NCBI GenBank assembly: GCA_028822885.1
Contig: JAPKCP010000025.1
Span: 1 to 17,376, forward strand
Length of the DNA: 17,376 nucleotides
Reading direction: 5' to 3'
Source of the DNA: Yoonia sp.
GTDB taxonomy: Bacteria > Pseudomonadota > Alphaproteobacteria > Rhodobacterales > Rhodobacteraceae
Shown: one piece after another, positions 1 to 7,259 of the stretch
Numbering within the stretch: position 1 is the stretch's first letter
Layout of the letters: each line of letters starts with the position of its first letter
Made by a program: the position numbers and the translations under genes
The notes under the pieces: model-generated
Told to the model about the DNA's origin: nothing
Databases searched by the model: none
The model's input: only the letters and a program-made list of their open reading frames with translations

Positions 1-125
1 GAAAGCCGAACATTATTCTGTGACGTTCCAGAGGCGGCACTTGTGAACCCAATAAAGTTCAACGCTTGATTTGCACCAACTGAGATTACACACGCAGCGA
101 TGATGGACCAAACAAAGGCTTTCAT
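1..125 (-). CDS. Small hypothetical membrane protein next to formate dehydrogenase, partial (open at left edge)
   Basis: The ATG overlaps the stop codon of the cytochrome b gene as ATGA (122-125), so translation is probably coupled. The frame is open to the edge of the window: 41 codons are visible, beginning MKAFVWSIIAACVISVGANQ. Residues 3-17 form a hydrophobic stretch that could be an uncleaved membrane anchor or a signal peptide. The visible remainder is polar and rich in Ser, Asn and Thr. I cannot assign a function or family. Its place as the last visible gene of the formate dehydrogenase operon suggests a small accessory or membrane subunit of the complex, but that is inference. The purine-rich AAAGGG inside the 3' end of the preceding gene may serve as its ribosome site. 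Confidence 0.6.
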   Translation of the reverse strand, partial: MKAFVWSIIAACVISVGANQALNFIGFTSAASGTSQNNVRL

Positions 126-1315
126 GAGGAGGGCCCTTTCTCATTTGGCTCGGTGGCACTTAAGACCTCTTCGGCCCAAATACTGTGATGTTCCCGCGCC
201 CATTGTTCCTCGACTTCGCCTTTGCCCATTGCGTCGAAGGCGCCTTCCATCCCAACTGAGCCCAAGTAGATATGGGCGAAAATGATCGCCGTGAGGATCA
301 GGCTGACAATCGCATGCCAGAGTTGGGTGTATTGCATCTCTTCTTGCGGCTGAAGCGGATATGGTAAATCGCCAGCACCAAACCAGCCCGGTACGCCCCA
401 ACTGTTGAGTGTCGAGAACGTATGATTGAACATATTGAACTCGAAGGGGAAAAGCAGTGATAAACCAGAGACGGAAATCGAACCACCCAGCACAATCACC
501 GCCCAAAAAATCAACTTTTGGCCAGCGTTAAATTTCTTCGCTGGAGGATGCTCCCCACCAAATAAACCACCCGCCTTTGCGAGCCAACGCAGGTCAGTGC
601 GGTCAGGAATGTTGTGCGCAACCCAGACAACAAAGATCATCACTAACGCTATCATGAACGCCCAAGAAATATTATTGTGAATCCATTTGCTGCCAACCGC
701 AAGGAAGGCAAAACTCTCGTGTCCAAAGGCTGGAATCAGAACTTTGCGACCAAAGAGCGAGATGAGCCCTGTGACGCCAAGAACGAGAAACGACGACGCC
801 AGAAGCCAATGGCCGAACCGCTCAAACGCCTTGAAACGCGTGATCGTCCGTCCTGTCTTTTCGCCTTCAATACGGATACGGCCACGAATGAGGTAAAACA
901 AAGCTAGCAGCGCTAGCGTGCCACCCAAGAGGTAGATTCCAAAGGACAAAAGAGGTCCCTCGCGAAACTTAAGCCACCACATGCCACCGTCTTGCATTAA
1001 CGTTGTAACCGCAGGGCCACGGGTTTGAGTGGTAATGTCAGCAGTATTATATCGGAGCGCACGCCATAGATCAGGGTCAGAAGCGCCACCGAGGGTGCCA
1101 AGCTGATCACTGATTCCGGCCGCAGCCTCAGGATTTCCCGTTAGATCACTGCGAAAACTGTCTTCAATTGTGACGCCTTCCTGTCTGCGCAGAATATCTT
1201 CCAGCGTTTGTGCACCGCCGGTCTCAACACGCGGATCAACGGGTGCCCCGTCTTGCGCCATAGCGGGGACGGCAAGGGTCAACATAAGAGCAATCAAGCC
1301 AAAAAGACGCAGCAT
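122..1315 (-). CDS. fdoI: Formate dehydrogenase gamma subunit, cytochrome b556 type, with extra N-terminal region
   Basis: This is the membrane cytochrome b subunit that takes electrons from the iron-sulfur subunit and reduces quinone. Residues 1-20 form a signal peptide ending in AMA before QDG. A probably periplasmic stretch of about 100 residues follows, then an additional hydrophobic segment (about 123-144) and the family core with four segments near 167-187, 215-236, 268-289 and 331-352. Candidate haem ligands are His169 (RFGHW), His213 or His235 (VAHN), His334 (LWHA) and His348 (FAHIYLG). At 397 residues it is far longer than E. coli FdnI (about 217). I chose ATG 1315 because AAGGAA (1323-1328) sits 7 nt upstream. 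The in-frame TTG at 1321 lies too close to that site. A GC-rich stem-loop separates it from the upstream beta-subunit gene. Confidence 0.9.
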   Translation of the reverse strand: MLRLFGLIALMLTLAVPAMAQDGAPVDPRVETGGAQTLEDILRRQEGVTIEDSFRSDLTGNPEAAAGISDQLGTLGGASDPDLWRALRYNTADITTQTRGPAVTTLMQDGGMWWLKFREGPLLSFGIYLLGGTLALLALFYLIRGRIRIEGEKTGRTITRFKAFERFGHWLLASSFLVLGVTGLISLFGRKVLIPAFGHESFAFLAVGSKWIHNNISWAFMIALVMIFVVWVAHNIPDRTDLRWLAKAGGLFGGEHPPAKKFNAGQKLIFWAVIVLGGSISVSGLSLLFPFEFNMFNHTFSTLNSWGVPGWFGAGDLPYPLQPQEEMQYTQLWHAIVSLILTAIIFAHIYLGSVGMEGAFDAMGKGEVEEQWAREHHSIWAEEVLSATEPNEKGPSS

Positions 1316-1345
1316 CGACAATTTCCTTATTGTCAGATTAACGAA

Positions 1346-1368
1346 GGGCGGCCCGATTCAGGCCGCCC
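1346..1368 (-). other. GC-rich perfect hairpin between the beta and gamma subunit genes
   Basis: GGGCGGCC (1346-1353) and GGCCGCCC (1361-1368) are exact inverse complements with a 7-nt loop. The hairpin lies in the 77-nt gap between the beta subunit stop and the gamma subunit start. On the minus strand no T-tract follows (the sequence runs on as TTCGTTAATC), so it is unlikely to be a full intrinsic terminator. An mRNA-stabilising or attenuating element inside the operon is more likely. Confidence 0.55.
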
Positions 1369-1392
1369 CAATTAGCAATCACCTAGGGGCTT

Positions 1393-1986
1393 TTACTGAC
1401 CCTTTTGGCTGTAAGCTGTTCCCCAGCCCCATGCGCCGGACCCGAACCCACGGGCAACAACGCGCTCGCGGTAGATACCCGACACAACGTCGCCGTCGCC
1501 TGCAAGTAACGCCTTGGTCGCGCACATTTCAGCGCAGATCGGCAACTTGCCTTCAGCGATCCGGTTGCGACCGTACTTCTGGAACTCAGCAGACGAATTG
1601 TTCTCTTCTGGACCACCGGCGCAGAAGGTACATTTGTCCATCTTGCCACGCGACCCAAAGTTACCAGCTTGCGGATATTGCGGCGCACCGAAGGGGCACG
1701 CGTAGAAGCAATAACCACACCCAATGCACAGGTCTTTGGAGTGCAAGACGACGCCATCAGGTGTCTGATAAAAGCAGTCCGTCGGACAAACGGCCATACA
1801 TGGCGCGTCCGAACAATGCATACATGCGACCGAGATTGACCGTTCCCCCGGCGAGCCGTCGTTGATGGTGACGACTTTCCGGCGGTTGATCCCCCAAGGC
1901 ACCTCGTGCTCGTTTTTACAGGCGGTGACGCAAGCGTTGCATTCGATGCAGCGTTCAGCGTCTACGAGAAATTTTGCTCTAGCCAT
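1393..1986 (-). CDS. fdh3B: Formate dehydrogenase beta subunit, four [4Fe-4S] ferredoxin-type protein (FDH3 type)
   Basis: This electron-transfer subunit carries electrons from the alpha subunit to cytochrome b. Sixteen cysteines fall in the four-cluster pattern of the DMSO-reductase family beta subunits: C13/C16/C19/C23, C55/C58/C63/C67, C87/C90/C93/C97, and C119/C122/C151/C155. The protein is 197 residues and ends soon after the last cluster. It lacks the C-terminal membrane helix of E. coli FdnH (about 294 residues), so it must be held by its partners. It has no signal peptide and would be exported with the Tat-dependent alpha subunit. The ATG at 1986 is preceded by GGGAG, which overlaps the stop codon of the alpha-subunit gene 12 nt away, suggesting coupled translation. 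Confidence 0.9.
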   Translation of the reverse strand: MARAKFLVDAERCIECNACVTACKNEHEVPWGINRRKVVTINDGSPGERSISVACMHCSDAPCMAVCPTDCFYQTPDGVVLHSKDLCIGCGYCFYACPFGAPQYPQAGNFGSRGKMDKCTFCAGGPEENNSSAEFQKYGRNRIAEGKLPICAEMCATKALLAGDGDVVSGIYRERVVARGFGSGAWGWGTAYSQKGQ

Positions 1987-1998
1987 TCTACTTCTCCC

Positions 1999-4884
1999 TT
2001 ATGCTGACCAGATTTTGCAAAGAGTCGCTTTGGTCTCTTGCATCTGGGTTACGCTATCATAGCCGTATGTTTGTGCTGTGTTGGATGATTCACCCAACAC
2101 ATAAGGGTCTGCTCCTTCAGGGTATTTATCCCTCAGATCAACGCCTTCCAAGTGACCGCCAAAGTGGAACGGCATAAAGGCGACGCCTTCACCAACACGT
2201 TCAGTGACCATTGCCATGACTTTGACCTTGCCACCCTCAGGCCCTTCGACCCAGACTTGTTTGCCATCACGCACACCAAGGTTGTTGGCGTCACGTGTGT
2301 TGATTTCAACGAACATGTCCTGCTGCAATTCTGCAAGCCATGGATTGGAGCGACTTTCGTCACCACCACCCTCGTATTCAACCAAACGCCCAGACGTCAG
2401 GATCATAGGATATTCTTTCGAAAAGTCCTGTTCCTGAATAGACGCGTACATGGTTGGGACACGCCAGAACTTCTTGTCCTCGTAGGTTGGGTAATCCGCA
2501 ACCAGATCCCTCCGGTTAGAATACAGCGGCTCACGATGGATTGGCACCGGATCTGGGAACGTCCAGACGACGGCACGTGCCTTCGCATTACCAAACGGGG
2601 CGCAACCATGCTTGATTGCTACTCGCTGGATACCGCCAGAAAGGTCAGTTTTCCAGTTCGTACTTGGACCGGCCACGGCTTCGATTGCAGCGGCTTCATC
2701 GGCTGTCAAATCACCGTCCCACCCAAGGTCCATCAGCATCTGCATCGTGAACTCTGGATAGCCATCCTCAATCTCTGAACCGGGGTTAAAGACACCTTCA
2801 GCTAGCAGATTGTCACCGTCACGCTCGACACCAAAACGGGCGCGGAATGTTAGGCCGCCTTCGGCCACTGGCAGCGACATGTCGTAAAGGTTTGCAGTGC
2901 CGGGATGGTTCATCTCGGGTGTGCCCCAACACGGCCAAGGCATCCCGTAGGTATCCCCATCAGCCGGACCACCAATTGCGCGCAATGTTGTGCGATCAAA
3001 GGTGTGTTGGTTCGCCATGTGAAGTTTCATCCGCTCAGGGCTTTGACCTGTATAGCCGATCGTCCACATACCACCGTTAAATTCACGGGTGATGTCTTCG
3101 ATATTTGGTTCGCCACCTTCATCGATGGCGATGTTGCGGAAGATTTTGTCGTGAAAGCCAAACTTTTCTGCGAACTTCGCTATGATCGTATGATCTGGCA
3201 GCGATTCAAACAGCGGTTCAACAACTTTATCACGCCACTGGAGCGACCGATTGGACGCCGTGACAGATCCGCGTGTTTCAAACTGCGTACAAGCGGGTAG
3301 CAAATAAACGCCGTCTTCACGGTCCTGCAAAACAGCAGAAACAGTCGGATATGGGTCAATCACGACAAGCATGTCGAGCTTTTCCATCGCCGTCTTCATC
3401 TCTTTCTGACGTGTCTGAGAGTTCGGCGCGTGGCCCCAAAGAACCATGGCACGCACGTTATCCGGCTGGTCGATGTCTTCCGATTCTTCCAGCACACCAT
3501 CAATCCAGCGGCTTACCGGAATACCCGTCAGGTTCATCATTGGCGTCTCACCGACAACTTCTGGAGAGAACCTGCCTTTGAGCCAATCAAGGTCTTCTTC
3601 CCAAACGCGCGCCCAGTGTGCCCATGATCCTGCTGACAGACCATAATAGCCCGGCAGTGTATCTGCTAGTACGCCAAGGTCAGTTGCACCTTGCACGTTG
3701 TCGTGGCCGCGGAAAATGTTGGTCCCGCCACCGGCCGTGCCCATGTTCCCCAATGCAAGCTGCAAGATGCAGTAAGCGCGGGTGTTGTTGTTACCATTCG
3801 TGTGCTGAGTGCCACCCATACACCAAATCACGGTGCCGGGGCGGTTGTTCGCAAGCGTGCGGGCAACGCGTTCCAATTGGCTGCCGGGCGCACCTGTGAC
3901 ACGCTCAACTTCCTCAGGATTCCACTTGGCCACTTCGGTCTTAATCTCATCCATGCCCCAAACGCGGGTGCGGATAAATTCTTTGTCTTCCCAAGAGTTT
4001 TCAAAGATATGCCACAAGATACCCCAGACAAGCGCAACGTCAGACCCGGGCCGGAAGCGGACGTATTCATCAGCGTGGGCTGCAGTCCGGGTAAAGCGCG
4101 GATCGCAAACGATAAGCGGCGCGTTGTTCTGCTCTTTGGCTTTCAGCATGTGCAGCAAGGACACAGGGTGCGCCTCGGCTGGGTTGCCACCGATCAAGAA
4201 GATCGCCTTAGAGTTATGGATGTCGTTGTAGCTGTTCGTCATGGCGCCGTAGCCCCATGTATTCGCAACACCAGCAACTGTCGTTGAGTGACAAATTCGC
4301 GCCTGATGGTCGACGTTGTTTGTGCCCCAATAGGCCGCAAACTTACGGAACAGATACGCCTGCTCGTTGTTGTGTTTCGCAGATCCAAGCCAATAGACTG
4401 AATCGGGCCCGCTTGCTTCGCGGATGTCCATCATGCCGTCGCCGATCTCGTTGATCGCGGTCTCCCAGCTGATGCGAACCCATTCGCCATTTTCTTTCTT
4501 CATCGGGTATTTCAGACGACGCTCGCCATGAGCATGCTCACGAACAGCAGACCCTTTTGCGCAGTGAGCACCAAGGTTGAACGGGCTATCCCATCCGGGT
4601 TCCTGTCCTGTCCAAACACCGTTGTCGACTTCGGCGATGACCGTACAGCCAACTGAACAGTGCGTACAAACCGATTTAATGATCTCGACAGCACGAGTCG
4701 CTGCAGATTGCGCCGTGGCTTGCGTGACAGAACCACCTGTAGCTGCAATCGCCGCCATGCCACCAATCGCAAGGCCTGATCCGCGCAAAAATCCGCGTCT
4801 GTCGATCCCACTACCGCCATTGTTCACCGCAATCGGCGTACGGCCGGATCTGCGTGTATAACCGTTGGTCTTCTTCCTCAGCAT
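1999..4884 (-). CDS. fdhA: Formate dehydrogenase alpha (catalytic) subunit, Cys form, Tat-exported
   Basis: This is the molybdopterin (Mo or W) catalytic subunit that oxidises formate to CO2. It is 961 residues. A Tat signal with DRRGFLRG (Arg29-Arg30) is followed by a hydrophobic alanine/glycine-rich stretch ending near ATAQS. The [4Fe-4S] site is C73-x2-C76-x3-C80 plus C108. The active-site stretch reads RICHSTTV: Cys198 (codon TGT, 4291-4293) stands where FdnG has selenocysteine, with the catalytic His199 next to it. The GGNPAEAHP motif (about 232-240) and the late SGRLVEYEGGG region match the FdnG/FdoG type. A strong GGAGG (4894-4898) precedes ATG 4884, and a 6-bp hairpin lies just before it. 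The order chaperone, Tat peptide, alpha, beta, gamma is typical for this class. Whether the metal is W or Mo cannot be read from the protein, though the nearby tup genes favour W. Confidence 0.95.
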   Translation of the reverse strand: MLRKKTNGYTRRSGRTPIAVNNGGSGIDRRGFLRGSGLAIGGMAAIAATGGSVTQATAQSAATRAVEIIKSVCTHCSVGCTVIAEVDNGVWTGQEPGWDSPFNLGAHCAKGSAVREHAHGERRLKYPMKKENGEWVRISWETAINEIGDGMMDIREASGPDSVYWLGSAKHNNEQAYLFRKFAAYWGTNNVDHQARICHSTTVAGVANTWGYGAMTNSYNDIHNSKAIFLIGGNPAEAHPVSLLHMLKAKEQNNAPLIVCDPRFTRTAAHADEYVRFRPGSDVALVWGILWHIFENSWEDKEFIRTRVWGMDEIKTEVAKWNPEEVERVTGAPGSQLERVARTLANNRPGTVIWCMGGTQHTNGNNNTRAYCILQLALGNMGTAGGGTNIFRGHDNVQGATDLGVLADTLPGYYGLSAGSWAHWARVWEEDLDWLKGRFSPEVVGETPMMNLTGIPVSRWIDGVLEESEDIDQPDNVRAMVLWGHAPNSQTRQKEMKTAMEKLDMLVVIDPYPTVSAVLQDREDGVYLLPACTQFETRGSVTASNRSLQWRDKVVEPLFESLPDHTIIAKFAEKFGFHDKIFRNIAIDEGGEPNIEDITREFNGGMWTIGYTGQSPERMKLHMANQHTFDRTTLRAIGGPADGDTYGMPWPCWGTPEMNHPGTANLYDMSLPVAEGGLTFRARFGVERDGDNLLAEGVFNPGSEIEDGYPEFTMQMLMDLGWDGDLTADEAAAIEAVAGPSTNWKTDLSGGIQRVAIKHGCAPFGNAKARAVVWTFPDPVPIHREPLYSNRRDLVADYPTYEDKKFWRVPTMYASIQEQDFSKEYPMILTSGRLVEYEGGGDESRSNPWLAELQQDMFVEINTRDANNLGVRDGKQVWVEGPEGGKVKVMAMVTERVGEGVAFMPFHFGGHLEGVDLRDKYPEGADPYVLGESSNTAQTYGYDSVTQMQETKATLCKIWSA

Positions 4885-4902
4885 TGTCGTATTCCTCCCT
4901 GA

Positions 4903-4917
4903 TCCAGCATAGCTGGA
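4903..4917 (-). other. Short perfect hairpin just upstream of the alpha-subunit ribosome site
   Basis: TCCAGC (4903-4908) and GCTGGA (4912-4917) are exact inverse complements with a 3-nt loop. In the minus-strand transcript the stem ends about 4 nt before the GGAGG of the catalytic-subunit gene. It could protect the 5' end of a processed fdhA mRNA or modulate its translation. No T-tract follows, so it is not a terminator. Confidence 0.45.
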
Positions 4918-4940
4918 GTATTTAGTCTCTTCCTGCGGTC

Positions 4941-5129
4941 CTAGAAGCGTGTGCTTTCTAGATAGGCCCGCGTATGCGCTGTGTCCTGCATCGTCTCAGA
5001 TGACAGATCAGCGGGTTGTGCGGCTGCTTGCGTCGCCCCGCCTACGGCAATTGCCAAAGCAGCGGGGGCAGCTGTGCCCGCAATTTTCAAAAAGTCACGG
5101 CGGCTTGCGCCTTCAGTCTTGTCGCTCAT
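4941..5129 (-). CDS. Short Tat-signal protein of formate dehydrogenase operons
   Basis: This 62-residue protein has a near-consensus Tat motif, SRRDFLKIAGT at residues 9-19, and an alanine/glycine-rich hydrophobic core to about residue 38. Only about 24 residues remain after the predicted AAAQP cleavage region. It matches the known 'formate dehydrogenase region Tat target' small family, found beside FdnG-type subunits; its role is unknown. ATG 5129 follows an AAGGGAAG purine stretch. It lies between the chaperone gene (56 nt upstream) and the catalytic subunit (56 nt downstream). Possible jobs are a small periplasmic subunit or a decoy/partner for the Tat chaperone; both are speculation. Confidence 0.85.
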   Translation of the reverse strand: MSDKTEGASRRDFLKIAGTAAPAALAIAVGGATQAAAQPADLSSETMQDTAHTRAYLESTRF

Positions 5130-5146
5130 GGGATGTCTTCCCTTCC

Positions 5147-5181
5147 TTGATTGGCGAGCATTCCCGCCTGTTGATTGGCGA
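5147..5181. repeat. Direct repeat of an 11-mer between chaperone and Tat-peptide genes
   Basis: TTGATTGGCGA occurs at 5147-5157 and again at 5171-5181, a 24-nt period, inside the 56-nt intergenic gap. The right copy also contributes GGCGAA to a hairpin with TTCGCC (5190-5195) that encloses the stop codon of the chaperone gene. The function is unknown. Confidence 0.5.
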
Positions 5182-5195
5182 AAGATTAATTCGCC
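5177..5195 (-). other. Stem-loop enclosing the chaperone stop codon
   Basis: GGCGAA (5177-5182) pairs with TTCGCC (5190-5195) across a 7-nt loop that contains the TAA of the TorD-type gene (5186-5188). In the minus-strand transcript the 3' arm is not followed by a T-run. It may mark a processing or stability boundary between the assembly genes and the structural genes. Confidence 0.4.
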
Positions 5196-5794
5196 GTCAT
5201 TCGAAATGCTTCGCGCTCGATATCCATAAATGCAGCGGCTACGGCCCCAACGGATGCATAAAGCACCGAGCCTTTTGCCGCCTGCAGATCAGTAAAATAA
5301 TGCGTGGCCCAAGTGCCGATGTGTGCGTTGAAAAACTGCTGTTGCTCTGCCACGCTCGCCACACGGCCAAAGCGGCCAACAATCATACCAGCCATCATCT
5401 CCATCAAGGAGGCGATATTGTCTTCAGGTTCAAACACATCATTCGCACGGGTCATGCCAAAGTTGGCCATCGTCGCGCGCAGATTAGCGAGCGGTTTTTC
5501 GTTCAAAAACCCAGTCAGATAATAGCTGGCATAAGGCAGCAATTCACCACGCCCTAGACCAATAAACAAAGCATTGAATTCAGTCACAACAGCCTTTGGC
5601 TTTGACACCGTCGCGACACGGGCAAGCCCTTGTATCGCCTGACCAAGCGTCGTTTCATCACCTGTTAACGCTGCTGTTTGGTCCAAAAGCAACTGATCTG
5701 GAGGCATCGCAAGCATCAGACCCAAATAGTTATAAAGATCAGCACGCAGGCGGTCTTCTTGCGTGATCTCTTCTATTGCTGTGGCCACATTCAT
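5186..5794 (-). CDS. TorD/DmsD-type redox enzyme maturation chaperone
   Basis: This 202-residue, cysteine-free protein appears largely helical and has the TorD-family layout: an N-terminal segment near LRADLYNYLGLMLAMPPDQL, a middle ELLPYASYYLTGFL region matching the family's conserved ExxxPYxSxY stretch, and a C-terminal region around FFNAHIGTWATHYFTDLQ that corresponds to the family's HxxxWxxxFFxxL-like stretch. Such chaperones bind the Tat signal and help insert molybdopterin before export. The likely client is the alpha subunit two genes downstream, and perhaps also the 62-residue Tat peptide. ATG 5794 overlaps the DUF3306 stop codon as ATGA, which supports the start. The family assignment is firm; the client is inferred from position. 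Confidence 0.85.
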   Translation of the reverse strand: MNVATAIEEITQEDRLRADLYNYLGLMLAMPPDQLLLDQTAALTGDETTLGQAIQGLARVATVSKPKAVVTEFNALFIGLGRGELLPYASYYLTGFLNEKPLANLRATMANFGMTRANDVFEPEDNIASLMEMMAGMIVGRFGRVASVAEQQQFFNAHIGTWATHYFTDLQAAKGSVLYASVGAVAAAFMDIEREAFRMTAN

Positions 5795-6399
5795 GCGGTG
5801 TCATCCTCAAATTGAAACTGCATTCGGCGCGGCGCAGGCGCTGCTAACTCTTCCACGATAGCGTCATCAGCAGCGGCAAGCGCTTCAGTCGAAACGGACG
5901 TATCTTCTTGTTCAGCGTCGGCTTCCTGCGCTTGCATCACTGGTTCGTCTTCTAATTCACACACGTCTTCAGCAGCAGGGGCGGAAAGCACTTCTTTCTG
6001 CCGTTCAACCTCAAGCAAATGAGCTAGCATCCCCTTGCCAACTTGATAGCTTGTCTTGATCGGGTCCTGCCCGAAGCTGCCAGTCAGATAGTCATCATCA
6101 TAATCGTTCAAACCATCGACACAGGCCAAAACCGGATTACTGCGCCATAACTTACGCAAAGCCCGCTTGCGAATGTGCGCAGGCACAGCCTTGGACAAAA
6201 ACACCTTGAAATCATCGCCTTGCACAAGTGTATCTGGATCAGGCAAGCCTAGCTCTTCTAGAATTTCGTCGTCCGTCTTTTCAGCGAGCGCTTCTTGCTC
6301 TTGCGCCAGCACGGCCTGCTCAGCGAGCTGACTTTCAGCTTCGGCTTCGGCAGCAACCGCCGCGCGACGCCGCGACCAAGATGAAAGTACGGCAGTCAA
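5791..6399 (-). CDS. DUF3306 protein of formate dehydrogenase operons
   Basis: This 202-residue soluble protein has an N-terminal SWSRRR, an Ala/Glu-rich predicted coiled coil (about 13-45), and the conserved DUF3306 core: a DPDTLVQGDDF-like stretch and ALRKLWRSNPVLACVDGLND near 90-115. Its C-terminal half is strongly acidic and ends in a QFQFEDDT-like tail. The start is TTG at 6399: AGAGG (6407-6411) lies 7 nt upstream, and the stop of DUF3305 overlaps it as TTGA. The biochemical function is unknown. It occurs with DUF3305 beside membrane formate dehydrogenases, so a role in assembly or iron-sulfur delivery is a reasonable but unproven inference. Confidence 0.8.
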   Translation of the reverse strand: MTAVLSSWSRRRAAVAAEAEAESQLAEQAVLAQEQEALAEKTDDEILEELGLPDPDTLVQGDDFKVFLSKAVPAHIRKRALRKLWRSNPVLACVDGLNDYDDDYLTGSFGQDPIKTSYQVGKGMLAHLLEVERQKEVLSAPAAEDVCELEDEPVMQAQEADAEQEDTSVSTEALAAADDAIVEELAAPAPRRMQFQFEDDTA

Positions 6400-6962
6400 T
6401 TCAGCACCTCTTTGCGACGCGGCGCGCGATAAACGTCGCTGACCTGTCGGATGCGTGCATCACCAATTCCGTCATCTTTCTGGTCAACCCGAGACTTATC
6501 GCGACGGCGTTTAATAAATGCCTCTTCTTGGTAATGCTCCTCTACAAAGCTCGCAATCCAAGCATGCAAGCCTTCGGACATGGGAATTTTCTCAACGAGT
6601 TCTTCTGAGGAATCGCAATAGTCCTGCGCTTCGTAGGGAGATGCCGTCACTAGCGCCACGGCCCAAGGCATATCTTTTACCGCTTCTGCCGCGCGCAAGA
6701 TCACATAAACTGATGGTGTCCGCGACTGAAGTTCATGCGCGTAGGCCTCAGCGTCGGATACATAAAGCGTCAACGGCAAGGTGGCAGCGTGAAACTCAGT
6801 CACGTCACCCTCAATACGAAGGACTTTCCAATCGGCGGGCCCTGCCCCTGGTAAAGCGTCAGTCGCCTTCCAAGCATGCTTTGCCCAACGCGTAACACCC
6901 GGGGATCGTTGAACGACAATCCCTAGTGGAATGGTTTGCGAATTTGGATATTTTAACTTCAA
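6396..6962 (-). CDS. DUF3305 protein of formate dehydrogenase operons
   Basis: This 188-residue protein has the DUF3305 signature at its N-terminus: a PLGIVVQRSPGVTRWAKHAW-type stretch, then ATDALPGAGPADWKVL. The middle (about 60-125) carries LPLTLYVSDAEAYAHEL and the SPYEAQDYCDSSEE-like region. The basic C-terminal tail (RRRDKSRVDQKDD and beyond) may be disordered. No ATG is available near the start. TTG 6962 is used because an in-frame TAG lies four codons upstream and a GGG-containing purine stretch lies about 8 nt before it. It is the first gene of the operon and overlaps DUF3306 by 4 nt. The function is unknown; pairing with DUF3306 and a Tat chaperone points to enzyme maturation. Confidence 0.78.
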   Translation of the reverse strand: MKLKYPNSQTIPLGIVVQRSPGVTRWAKHAWKATDALPGAGPADWKVLRIEGDVTEFHAATLPLTLYVSDAEAYAHELQSRTPSVYVILRAAEAVKDMPWAVALVTASPYEAQDYCDSSEELVEKIPMSEGLHAWIASFVEEHYQEEAFIKRRRDKSRVDQKDDGIGDARIRQVSDVYRAPRRKEVLN

Positions 6963-7259
6963 AAAGACGCCCTACGGTTGCTCGCGATTGCTGGCTAGTA
7001 GCCTATAGTCTGCACCGAATTAGACTTGGATCAAAGCAATTATTACCGCTCAGCAATTACGCTGCAGCGCAGCAAGCCGAAGTCGATATATTTACATAAT
7101 GTTTCCACCTATGTTTTTCATAAATTTCTGTTCCTGAATATAAAATTGCTGCGGCTGCAAAGCTAACGCCTTCAGAATCAGGCACAAAAATAGGTTTACT
7201 GTCGGCTCTAATCCTGACTAGCTATGACACGGAACTCAGCTAAAGATGCAGGAGAAAAC
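6963..7259. promoter_or_regulatory. Divergent intergenic region with repeated AGCAAT motif
   Basis: These 297 bp separate the formate dehydrogenase operon (minus) from the polyferredoxin gene (plus) and must hold both promoters. CAGCAAT occurs three times: 6987-6993 on the minus strand, 7051-7057 on the plus strand, and 7145-7151 on the minus strand. AAGCAATT lies at 7034-7041. The two plus-strand copies share AGCAATTA (7035-7042, 7052-7059) with a 17-nt period. I could not identify convincing -35/-10 boxes, a canonical FNR box (TTGAT-N4-ATCAA), a ModE site or a sigma-54 site. The part from 7081 to 7145 is AT-rich. Confidence 0.5.

Noticed and set aside
1316..1321. TTG 1321 as start of the gamma subunit
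   Set aside because: AAGGAA would be only 1 nt away; ATG 1315 has 7-nt spacing and gives a standard signal peptide.
1170..1865. 231-codon plus-strand frame
   Set aside because: It lies opposite the beta and gamma subunit genes, is rich in Arg/Ser/Thr with no domain pattern, and is a shadow of real genes.
4291..4293. Possible selenocysteine in the formate dehydrogenase catalytic site
   Set aside because: The codon is TGT (Cys198), not TGA, and no SECIS-like need arises.
7027..7035. FNR-type site TTGGATCAA in the divergent region
   Set aside because: It lacks the TTGAT-N4-ATCAA spacing; only one half-site is present.
7082..7100. ModE-like CGATATAT sequence
   Set aside because: Only a partial left arm is seen and no matching right arm at the expected distance; AT-rich chance match.
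7224..7259. ATG 7224 as start of the polyferredoxin
   Set aside because: No ribosome site before it, whereas ATG 7260 has AGGAG at good spacing.
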